From: Duncaniella muris
GTDB lineage: Bacteria; Bacteroidota; Bacteroidia; Bacteroidales; Muribaculaceae
Reading direction: 5' to 3'
DNA length: 64,000 nt
Assembly: GCF_003024805.1 (NCBI RefSeq)
Contig: NZ_PUEC01000009.1
Coordinates: forward strand, 35,679-99,678
The notes under the pieces were generated by a model. The model had not been told where the DNA came from, did no database searches, and saw only the letters and a program-made list of their open reading frames with translations. Both the position numbers and the translations under genes were made by a program. Shown one piece after another: positions 45,553-51,611 of the stretch. Positions within the stretch are counted from its first letter, which is position 1, and every line of letters starts with the position of its first letter.

Positions 45553-46140
45553 TTATTTTTTGATGTTCGTGCTTGAAGTTTTTGCCAATTCTCGTCTGAT
45601 ACGGCTTAAATGGTTGGGAGTAATCAACAGGAAAGAAGATAAATCTTTCAATGTAACAGTCTCGACAATTTGGGGATATTGTTCACACAATTCCACATAA
45701 CGCTGACGTGGCGACTTGCGGTAGAGATTGAGCAACCGCATGAATACCACATTGAACAGTGCCTTATATTCATCAAGCAGAGAAGGGGAAAGATAATCCT
45801 TAAAATTTTTTAACGGCACACGCATTATATCGCAATCAGCGCCGGCGATAATTGAGAATTGAGAGGATTCTCCGCGTAAAGACGAATGAAAATCTGTAAT
45901 GAGTTGACCAGGGAAAGCGAAATTAACTACTGCCTCATCTCCCGAATCTTTGAGGGTTGTAATTTTGAAATAGCCCGAAACTACAAGGGCGGCATAGCGT
46001 GCGGTTGAACCTTGCTGTACAAAACATTCTCCTTTCTGATAATGGCATAGCGTTCCATTCTCACGGCAAAAATCAATGGCTACCGTAAGATCTAATAAAT
46101 CAATATATGAATTTATTGCTGTCCGGTAAAACTTTGACAT
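45553..46140 (-). CDS. Crp/Fnr-family regulator, start codon inside a putative invertible segment
   Basis: The 195-aa protein has a cyclic-nucleotide-binding-like beta barrel (about residues 20-120: CHYQKGECFVQQGSTARYAALVVSGYFK) and a C-terminal winged helix (TLKDLSSFLLITPNHLSRIRREL). No FNR cysteine cluster is visible. Such regulators in Bacteroidales sense redox or small ligands. Codons 4-9 form one arm of a perfect 18-bp inverted repeat, whose other arm lies 186 bp upstream, so flipping the DNA between would remove the first three codons and any upstream signals. Confidence 0.88.
   Translation of the reverse strand: MSKFYRTAINSYIDLLDLTVAIDFCRENGTLCHYQKGECFVQQGSTARYAALVVSGYFKITTLKDSGDEAVVNFAFPGQLITDFHSSLRGESSQFSIIAGADCDIMRVPLKNFKDYLSPSLLDEYKALFNVVFMRLLNLYRKSPRQRYVELCEQYPQIVETVTLKDLSSFLLITPNHLSRIRRELAKTSSTNIKK
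46113..46130. repeat. Left arm of an 18-bp perfect inverted repeat
   Basis: TTATTGCTGTCCGGTAAA, exact reverse complement of 46317-46334. It lies within the first codons of the Crp-like gene. Confidence 0.8.
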
Positions 46141-46316
46141 GATAGGAAATGGACTATTTTTATCTCATACAGCATGAAACAGACTCGTATAGATGTCTTT
46201 TAAGGGCTTTTTGATGCTTAATGCTACCAATTTCACATCGCCTCAAATGACAAGCCCTTTTTCGTAAAACAGGTGTAACTTATTATATTTGTAGAGAATA
46301 TATGATTTTGTCTTTT
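46131..46316. other. 186-bp segment between inverted repeats, putative invertible DNA switch
   Basis: The segment carries the first three codons of the Crp-like gene (46132-46140) and about 176 bp upstream. It has a plus-strand TATATTTG box (46286-46293) that now points away from the gene. In the present direction the gene has its ATG; after inversion it would not. No sequence similarity is seen beyond the 18-bp arms, which favours a recombination site over a large duplication. Confidence 0.4.
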
Positions 46317-46334
46317 TTTACCGGACAGCAATAA
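46317..46334. repeat. Right arm of the 18-bp inverted repeat
   Basis: TTTACCGGACAGCAATAA, exact reverse complement of 46113-46130. Confidence 0.8.
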
Positions 46335-46363
46335 TATGAATTAAACTGTGCCATAAGGAATTA

Positions 46364-46371
46364 CAAAGTTA
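46364..46371 (-). promoter_or_regulatory. -7 box outside the invertible segment
   Basis: TAACTTTG on the minus strand, pointing through the right repeat arm toward the Crp-like gene. It would give a leader of about 220 nt. The -33 element is weak. Confidence 0.4.
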
Positions 46372-46641
46372 GGTAAAAATTTTAATTTCCTTGGGATCTT
46401 GTGTCGCATTCATATCTTTCAGCAGGTCTAATTTAATAGACTCAATTTTGCCTTGCCATATGAAAACAAGGGATGCTAATTGCCGATTCTTTTGGCCCGG
46501 AGACCCAGAAAGGATGTCTGTAAGTTCTTCTTCGCTTATGCGGAAGCCCAGAGCAAGTTCCGCCTTCTTGCGATTGTTGGTGATTCGGAACATGAGTGTG
46601 TTGTTCTTAGACATTTTGACGTAAAATTTATAGGTAAACAT
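46369..46641 (-). pseudogene. Truncated tyrosine recombinase (N-terminal arm-binding part)
   Basis: The frame from ATG 46641 (MFTYKFYVKMSKNNTLMFRI) encodes 90 aa, which read like the arm-type DNA-binding N-terminus of Bacteroidales tyrosine integrases (NNRKKAELALGFRISEEELTDIL). The core-binding and catalytic domains are absent; a full integrase has about 400 aa. It is a relic of an element once inserted at the tRNA-Ser locus. Confidence 0.65.
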
Positions 46642-46806
46642 GTGGTTAAAATAACAGTAATAATGTTGAATAATGTTGCTAAATTTGTTTCGTCTCATAT
46701 GTTCTTGGGTGAAACATAGCTGAAACATTTTGCTCCAAAATTACCCTGAATGTCCCCCGATTTAGCAAGGATGACAACAATTGGCTTGCCGATAAACGCA
46801 AAAATA

Positions 46807-46850
46807 AACCCTGAAAAATCAGCAAATACGCTATTGATTTTCAGGGTTTT
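46807..46850 (-). terminator. tRNA-Ser terminator
   Basis: AACCCTGAAAAATCA pairs with TGATTTTCAGGGTT (one bulge), followed on the minus strand by TATTTTTG. Confidence 0.8.
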
Positions 46851-46852
46851 AT

Positions 46853-46943
46853 TGGCGGAGTGAGCGAGATTCGAACTCGCGATACGCTTTTGACGTATAC
46901 ACGCTTTCCAGGCGTGCCTCTTCAGCCACTCGAGCATCACTCC
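46853..46943 (-). tRNA. serT: tRNA-Ser(GGA), CCA encoded
   Basis: The minus strand folds as a class II tRNA. The acceptor stem is GGAGTGA/TCACTCC with discriminator G and encoded CCA (46853-46855). The anticodon arm is CACGC-CTGGAAA-GCGTG, anticodon GGA. A long variable arm GTATACGTCAAAAGCGTAT and a T arm GCGAGTTCGAATCTCGC follow. Genomic symbol is a guess; the anticodon is certain. Confidence 0.95.
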
Positions 46944-47007
46944 TCTGAGTTAGTTCTATTTCTTTTGCGGCCTCTGCGATATGCAGTGGCGTGGGCTTTG
47001 ACGGGTG

Positions 47008-47039
47008 CAAAGATAGACAGAATTTTCGTATTTTGCAAA
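47008..47039 (-). promoter_or_regulatory. tRNA-Ser promoter TTTG-N20-TATCTTTG
   Basis: TTTG (47036-47039) and TATCTTTG (47008-47015) on the minus strand, 20 bp apart, about 65 nt before the tRNA. Confidence 0.7.
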
Positions 47040-47130
47040 TTTTTTTGAATCTCCTTTAAATACCGGATTTTGAATACAGGCACTCGCATACGTATAGTTT
47101 GATCCAAATGTGGAAGGTAAGGATATTGGC

Positions 47131-47171
47131 AAAAAATAAACCGCCTGACTATAGAGATTTGCAGGCGGTTT
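47131..47171 (-). terminator. Host terminator of the interrupted tRNA locus
   Basis: AAACCGCCTG (47138-47147) pairs with CAGGCGGTTT (47162-47171) and TTTTTT follows on the minus strand. It lies directly after the tRNA 3' half, as a native tRNA terminator would. Confidence 0.75.
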
Positions 47172-47175
47172 GTTG

Positions 47176-47231
47176 TACCTCGGAGGGGAATCGAACCCCT
47201 ATCTGAAAATTAGGAAACTTCCATCCTAACC
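47176..47231 (-). other. 3' half of a tRNA, probable prophage attachment site
   Basis: On the minus strand AGGGGTTCGATTCCCCT is a perfect T arm and CCGAGGT a 3' acceptor strand with discriminator A. Upstream is an anticodon-like loop TTCCTAA, possibly anticodon CCT. Further 5' no D arm or proper acceptor partner can be formed (only ACCTC pairs). This is what a host tRNA looks like after a phage has inserted in it and carried a replacement 3' end to the other boundary. The amino acid is not certain. Confidence 0.5.
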
Positions 47232-47289
47232 TTGATTTTCAACCAGATATGAGGTGTTTTCAAAATTCTGTAGAATTATTGTAGAATAA

Positions 47290-47357
47290 TTGCATTTTTG
47301 CCTCCCTTTTGGGAGAGATCCCAACCACTATAGAGAGGCTGGGATCCCTAAATGCAA
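47290..47357. other. Branched hairpin structure next to the attachment site
   Basis: An outer stem TTGCATTT (47290-47297)/AAATGCAA (47350-47357) encloses two hairpins: CTCCC-TTTT-GGGAG (47302-47315) and GATCCCAACC/GGCTGGGATC (47317-47346, one mismatch). It could be a structured RNA, a recombination site or a terminator set. Just before it, GTAGAATTATT and GTAGAATAATT form an imperfect direct repeat (47270-47291). Confidence 0.4.
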
Positions 47358-47358
47358 C

Positions 47359-47379
47359 ACCGATCAAAAGCAGATCGGT
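47359..47379. terminator. Short hairpin in the prophage end region
   Basis: ACCGATC and GATCGGT pair around AAAAGCA. It lies in the 47232-47512 non-coding end of the prophage. Confidence 0.4.
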
Positions 47380-47442
47380 TCCGCAAAATTAGTAAATAAA
47401 ATCCAAATACCAAAATTCACCATGTAAAATCTATCTTACCAA

Positions 47443-47479
47443 CGAAAAAGCCGTGCGACACCTCACGGCAAACACGGCT
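47443..47479 (-). terminator. Terminator of the prophage late operon
   Basis: On the minus strand AGCCGTG pairs with CACGGCT, followed by TTTTCG. It lies 34 bp after the last phage gene. Confidence 0.7.
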
Positions 47480-47512
47480 CCAATTATTCTAAGAAAGCAT
47501 TTATTATGAGAA

Positions 47513-48109
47513 TTACTTTTTCTTTTTCAGCTCTATGTATTCGGTACAGATGATCTTTGTGTGTGGGTTGCTGGAGGAGATCTCCTGGCGGATAGCTTTA
47601 GTTCCCCATTTGATAAACCAGAATTTGTGAGGTACACGGTGGATAAACTGGTATAAGGTATCAACGGAGGAAACATTGAGATCCAGGCTGTCTTTATGTA
47701 ACGTGCCCTCAACTTGTACCCAGGGATCCCTCCACTCTATCCTTTTGAGAGAATCCAGGATGCCATCTTTATACACAATGCTATCCCTTACTATGGTCTG
47801 GATCTCTACCTTTGTCTGGGTTTCGGTCTTGCTGGCTGCTTGCAGTCGTTTGACTTGCAACCCCAGATCCTTTGCTCTCTGGCAAATATCCTGGTAGTTT
47901 TTCTCCAGCTCACACTTTTTCAGCTCCAGCATTTGAACGGAGGCAGCGGAGCGATCCGCTATATCCATATATGTAACTACCTCCTCCATTAGAGCATCAT
48001 TGTTACCCTGGAGGCGATCGTTTTCTTTTGAGAGATTCCGATTCGTGCCCCATAAGGATAGGACTATAAGGCATAGCCCTCCGATTATCGTATATACCCA
48101 TCCTTTCAT
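47513..48109 (-). CDS. Phage membrane-anchored coiled-coil protein, spanin-like
   Basis: The 198-aa product has one N-terminal membrane helix (WVYTIIGGLCLIVLSLWG) and then a long coiled coil (LSKENDRLQGNNDALMEEV to about residue 95) and a basic C-terminus (LKKKK). The last gene of the lysis block, it overlaps the amidase gene by 4 nt. Topology and position resemble an inner-membrane spanin (Rz-like). Direct family assignment (a DUF of Bacteroidales phages) is from memory. Confidence 0.6.
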   Translation of the reverse strand: MKGWVYTIIGGLCLIVLSLWGTNRNLSKENDRLQGNNDALMEEVVTYMDIADRSAASVQMLELKKCELEKNYQDICQRAKDLGLQVKRLQAASKTETQTKVEIQTIVRDSIVYKDGILDSLKRIEWRDPWVQVEGTLHKDSLDLNVSSVDTLYQFIHRVPHKFWFIKWGTKAIRQEISSSNPHTKIICTEYIELKKKK

Positions 48110-48759
48110 TTCGCTCCAGGTTTAAGATAGTTTATTATGCCCTCAACATGGAGCTGGGTGATCGCCCCCTTGCCCTCATCAGAGAGGAGAAACGCCACAT
48201 CAGCTTTGTTGTCTTGAAAGAGCGATTCTGTAAGAACCGCTGGGCACTTGGTTTTCATCAGAATGTAGAAACGAGCCTCAAAGTCGGGATCTCCATCAGA
48301 GTAATCCGTTCTGATCGGCTTTTGGTTGGCACCATACGCACCTTTGGTTTTGAGCACTGGGAAAATCTCCTTATAATCTGTTAGAGCAACCTCCGCAGCA
48401 TCATAGAGAGCAGTTGCCAGCAGATCCGCTTTTGTCTGCCCAGGGCTGGTGTAGGCACACCATCCGCCAGCAGCCATCCAGGAGCCATTGCCAGCAGCGT
48501 TGCAGTGTATCGAAACCACGATAACATTGTTTGCTCCCAGCTTGCCACACCATTCATTTACTCTCCTGGCACGTTCAGCCAGGCTCACATCTGTAAGTTC
48601 GGGCACCAGCTTTTCAGCATCATACCCCTTTGCTTTGAGGGCATCCACAACCCTACCAGCTATCTCACGAGCATAGGCATACTCACGGAGCGACTGATCG
48701 GGGGAGCACTTGCCTGGGGTGTTGTTTCCGTGCCCATTGTCAATTAAAATTTTCATCAC
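48106..48759 (-). CDS. N-acetylmuramoyl-L-alanine amidase (phage endolysin)
   Basis: The 217-aa zinc amidase of the Amidase_3 type shows all expected ligands: the His in ILIDNGHGNNTPGK (residues about 4-17), the Glu in SLREYAYARE, the second His in VVSIHCNAAGNG and the catalytic Glu in AVLTESLFQDN. It has no signal peptide, so it needs a holin to reach the wall, as for phage lysins. It overlaps both neighbours by 4 nt. Confidence 0.92.
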   Translation of the reverse strand: MMKILIDNGHGNNTPGKCSPDQSLREYAYAREIAGRVVDALKAKGYDAEKLVPELTDVSLAERARRVNEWCGKLGANNVIVVSIHCNAAGNGSWMAAGGWCAYTSPGQTKADLLATALYDAAEVALTDYKEIFPVLKTKGAYGANQKPIRTDYSDGDPDFEARFYILMKTKCPAVLTESLFQDNKADVAFLLSDEGKGAITQLHVEGIINYLKPGAK

Positions 48760-49352
48760 TGATTCATTTTATGGTAAAAATCCAGTTTTATTCTCTCATA
48801 TACAGCAGCCACATTGGTATATGCTCTGCTGTTGTTAATGTTTTCGGCATAGACCTCCAGCTCTACAACCTCTGCAACCCACGTTACCCACTCTGGAGAG
48901 GTGTAGCTGGTTAAGCGTTTGCCTCTGTAGGTGTAGTAGTCGAAACGGCTGTTACGATCCTCATGTAGGTTAAGGATCAGAGTGTGGATCTTATTGCGTG
49001 TGGCATCACGATCGACTATGTGGTTTTCCTCCCTAACTTTCTTAATGATCCTACAGACCTTTTCCACAGCGTAATCAAAGTACACCCCAGAGGTGTTTTT
49101 GATCCGCAACTGTGTTTCTGGTCGCAACCCCTCCGATATGTCGGTTAGTTGCTCATTCTGTTTCCTGGTTTCATCCAGGAGGTTTGTCATTATAGTTTTG
49201 TTGTCGGAGATCATTCCGTTGATCGTGGCTTTGAACCATTTGAAACACGCAACCATTAGCCCAGCCGATAAGATCAGAAAGAATGCAGCCGTTATAGCCA
49301 TCATTCCAAACTCGCTGATACCTCTGGCGATAGTGGTTACATCCTCTGTCAT
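48756..49352 (-). CDS. Phage membrane protein of the lysis block
   Basis: The 198-aa protein has one strong membrane helix (about residues 16-38, MMAITAAFFLILSAGLMVACF) and a hydrophilic, mostly helical C-terminal part. It overlaps the genes on both sides by 4 nt. The single helix next to the amidase could make it a holin-like or antiholin-like protein; this is inference. No family recognised. Confidence 0.55.
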   Translation of the reverse strand: MTEDVTTIARGISEFGMMAITAAFFLILSAGLMVACFKWFKATINGMISDNKTIMTNLLDETRKQNEQLTDISEGLRPETQLRIKNTSGVYFDYAVEKVCRIIKKVREENHIVDRDATRNKIHTLILNLHEDRNSRFDYYTYRGKRLTSYTSPEWVTWVAEVVELEVYAENINNSRAYTNVAAVYERIKLDFYHKMNQ

Positions 49353-49735
49353 CGTGATTTGCGGTTTTTGGTGCGTTTGTAGAATCCGAAATTCGCCTCA
49401 TCCTCCTCTGTGATTGTTGTTTTCGGAGAGAAAAGACGGAATCCATACATATTTCCATAGCTCACAACCTTGATAACCGCTCTCATCGGATATTTGCGGT
49501 TGGGAACCAGGAAAGCATCACGGAGTTTCTTACTGTCGGTATAGAAAGCAGATCGGTTGATCCCCTCTCCGTATGCCACCAGTAAACGAGTGCCATTCTC
49601 TGTTTGTCGCTCAATACACCCAGTGAACACCGTAACCTGGTTGATCACGGCATCTATTGAGGTGTATTCGCAATCAAAGAGATCGCTGGAGGAGATATTA
49701 TCCTCCTCCATGAAATCCTCTACATCCTCCATCAT
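49349..49735 (-). CDS. Phage protein of unknown function
   Basis: A 128-aa protein with an acidic N-terminus (MMEDVEDFMEEDN) and a compact mixed middle (VINQVTVFTGCIERQ, VAYGEGINRSAFYTDSKKLRDA), possibly an OB-like fold. Overlaps its neighbours by 4 nt. It follows the DGR reverse transcriptase by one gene, but does not look like the four-helix Avd protein. Confidence 0.55.
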   Translation of the reverse strand: MMEDVEDFMEEDNISSSDLFDCEYTSIDAVINQVTVFTGCIERQTENGTRLLVAYGEGINRSAFYTDSKKLRDAFLVPNRKYPMRAVIKVVSYGNMYGFRLFSPKTTITEEDEANFGFYKRTKNRKSR

Positions 49736-50160
49736 AACTCCATCGGGATATTAAGGGTGGAACAATCGGCATCAACCATGTTGCGGATAGCCACACGATC
49801 ACGGAGGAAATTTTCATATCCTACCTTTGCATCGGGAGCCAGGATCCCCAGCTCTGCACTCTGGTATTCGTTCACCAGCTTGCTTTCACGATCCGAGGGG
49901 TATTTTGCCTGGAGCAGTGTGCCGAAAATGTGATCGGCAGTCCTGGGGTATTCCACACGCACGGAATCATACTGATACATAGTGCCAGTAGCCTTTTCTT
50001 TGTCAGTTGTGATCTCCACGCCCCCCATCTCGCTTTCCACCACCAGAACCTCCTGGATATTGTGGTTGTAGAGAAAGGTTTGCTGACCGTTGTTGAGATC
50101 TTCGATTACCGCTGGCTTTTCCTTAGCCAGCAGCTTGGTAGTCAATACATCGTTTGCCAT
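49732..50160 (-). CDS. Phage protein of unknown function after the DGR reverse transcriptase
   Basis: A 142-aa protein that overlaps the 3' end of the RT gene by 38 nt. It is mixed alpha/beta with a strand-rich first half (QQTFLYNHNIQEVLVVESE) and helices after residue 95. The position is where an accessory DGR gene might be, but the composition (acidic, strand-rich) is unlike the basic helical bundle of Avd. No family recognised. Confidence 0.55.
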   Translation of the reverse strand: MANDVLTTKLLAKEKPAVIEDLNNGQQTFLYNHNIQEVLVVESEMGGVEITTDKEKATGTMYQYDSVRVEYPRTADHIFGTLLQAKYPSDRESKLVNEYQSAELGILAPDAKVGYENFLRDRVAIRNMVDADCSTLNIPMEL

Positions 50161-51280
50161 TTTTTATGCAGTTGTTAAAAATGAATTTACTATGTTCCTC
50201 CGAGCATCTGATTATCCAGCCATATTCAGATGGAAAGAGGTGTTTGAACGCTGTTTCATCTTTGATCTCATATTGACGGCTCACCTTGTGGAACTTTGTG
50301 TAGAACCTTTTGAGAATACCTTTGCGGAGCAGTATTCCATAATGGTTGGTTTTGAAACCCACATAGTCAATACTCCGATCATCGACTGGGAATATCTGCC
50401 AGTTGGCTTTGATCTCTACTTTCAATTCAGCACCCAAATATAGCCCTATCATGTCAAGCACATAATGGAGTGCATCCTTATCAGAGCAGAGAAACACCAT
50501 ATCATCCATGTATCTGAAAAAGTAGTATTTGCATCCAAACTTTTTCTCAACAATTTTAACCAGCGTTTCCTTAACCCAGTGATCGAAATATGCCAGGTAT
50601 AGGTTAGCCAGATATTGACTGGTGAAATTGCCGATAGGCAGACCTTTTTCTTTACCGTTACTATCAATGATCTTATCCAACAGTCGCAATAGCTGTTCAT
50701 CTGCAATCCTCAATCTGATTATAGCTTTTAGAGCAGCATGATCTATGTTGTCATAGAATTTGCGTATGTCAATTTTCAAGCAATACCGAGTGCCAGATCT
50801 ATCCAGAATCAGAGCTTCGTGCATATCCTCCAAACACTTGTGAACGCCACGCCCTTTGATACAAGCATAGGTGTTACCAATGAATTGAGATTGCCAGAAA
50901 CGTCCCAGCACGTTTATAATGCAGTGGTGTATTATTCTGTCTGGAAAGAATGGAGCAATCATAAGCTCCCTCTCTTTGGGATCATAGATCTTTCGGATCT
51001 TATACTTCCCAGGTATGTACGTTTCATCAGCCAGCATTTCATAGAGAGATTGCAGATTTTCCACAATGCTCTCATTGAAATTATTGATCTCCGATCTATC
51101 ACCTTTGCCTTTCTGGGCGGTGTATTGAGAATGCACCAGATTTGCGCTGGAGTAGATAAGGTGATACACATTTTTGAGTTTCTTTGAGGGGCAATCAAAG
51201 ATCTTTCCAGTATCCCCGATATAGATCCCACAATCCTCAAAATCGTTGTATGAGGCGTAATAGGTAGTTGCTATTGCCAT
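50123..51280 (-). CDS. Reverse transcriptase of a diversity-generating retroelement
   Basis: A 385-aa reverse transcriptase. The palm motifs are visible: LKIDIRKFYDNIDH (motif A with catalytic Asp), GLPIGNFTSQYLANLYL (motif 4), YFFRYMDDMVFL (motif C, catalytic YMDD) and FKTNHYGILLRKGI after it. The IGNxTSQ form of motif 4, where group II intron and retron enzymes have QGxxxSP, is the mark of DGR enzymes and is tied to low fidelity at template adenines. There is no maturase or endonuclease domain. The template repeat lies 140 bp upstream and the variable gene directly before that. Confidence 0.95.
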   Translation of the reverse strand: MAIATTYYASYNDFEDCGIYIGDTGKIFDCPSKKLKNVYHLIYSSANLVHSQYTAQKGKGDRSEINNFNESIVENLQSLYEMLADETYIPGKYKIRKIYDPKERELMIAPFFPDRIIHHCIINVLGRFWQSQFIGNTYACIKGRGVHKCLEDMHEALILDRSGTRYCLKIDIRKFYDNIDHAALKAIIRLRIADEQLLRLLDKIIDSNGKEKGLPIGNFTSQYLANLYLAYFDHWVKETLVKIVEKKFGCKYYFFRYMDDMVFLCSDKDALHYVLDMIGLYLGAELKVEIKANWQIFPVDDRSIDYVGFKTNHYGILLRKGILKRFYTKFHKVSRQYEIKDETAFKHLFPSEYGWIIRCSEEHSKFIFNNCIKNGKRCIDYQAAG

Positions 51281-51382
51281 GTGCCGTTGGTCTAAAACAG
51301 AGCTTTCAATTTCTTACTTGCACTGATCTAACTTATATTATTTTACCAACTACCAGCAATGCTGATAGCCTCTGTGAGGTAG

Positions 51383-51396
51383 GGTTGTGGCGGTTA
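51383..51396 (-). repeat. 3' arm of the 14-bp inverted repeat around the DGR template
   Basis: On the minus strand TAACCGCCACAACC, exact reverse complement of the arm at 51538-51551. It lies about 26 nt after the template repeat. Confidence 0.9.
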
Positions 51397-51421
51397 ACAG
51401 TATCTTTATAAAATTGAAACC

Positions 51422-51526
51422 ACGGTAAAAGCGGAACCCAATGTTCGCATTCGCATTCGAGGAGCGATTATTCGTATTCAGATAACCGAAACCCGCATTC
51501 GCACCATTATTCGCACCAGCAGCGAG
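51422..51526 (-). ncRNA. DGR template repeat (TR)
   Basis: This stretch is nearly identical to the 3' end of the target gene (51618-51722). Over the 98-nt core (TR 51429-51526, VR 51625-51722) the two differ at six positions, and every one is an A in the template strand (A to C three times, A to T twice, A to G once). A seventh A to G change follows next to one T to G change at the end. The TR holds nine AAT/AAC codons in target frame, 21 adenines in the core. The short ORF across it is a by-product of its coding origin. Confidence 0.95.
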
Positions 51527-51537
51527 CAGGGCACCCC

Positions 51538-51551
51538 TAACCGCCACAACC
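51538..51551 (-). repeat. 5' arm of the 14-bp inverted repeat around the DGR template
   Basis: On the minus strand GGTTGTGGCGGTTA. With 51383-51396 it encloses 141 nt that contain the whole template repeat. Confidence 0.9.
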
Positions 51552-51611
51552 TTTTTATAGATTTTTCAAAGAACTATTTTCGTTGCTCCGTGCTCCGAGT
51601 TTTGCAGTCCG

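Noticed and set aside
50123..51280. Group II intron or retron reverse transcriptase
   Set aside because: Motif 4 is IGNxTSQ, there is no maturase or HNH domain and no msr/msd-like RNA, while a TR/VR pair is present.
51350..51547. 65-aa ORF with a C-type-lectin-like end
   Set aside because: It is the DGR template repeat seen as an ORF, not a gene; the similarity to the target protein is the TR/VR identity.
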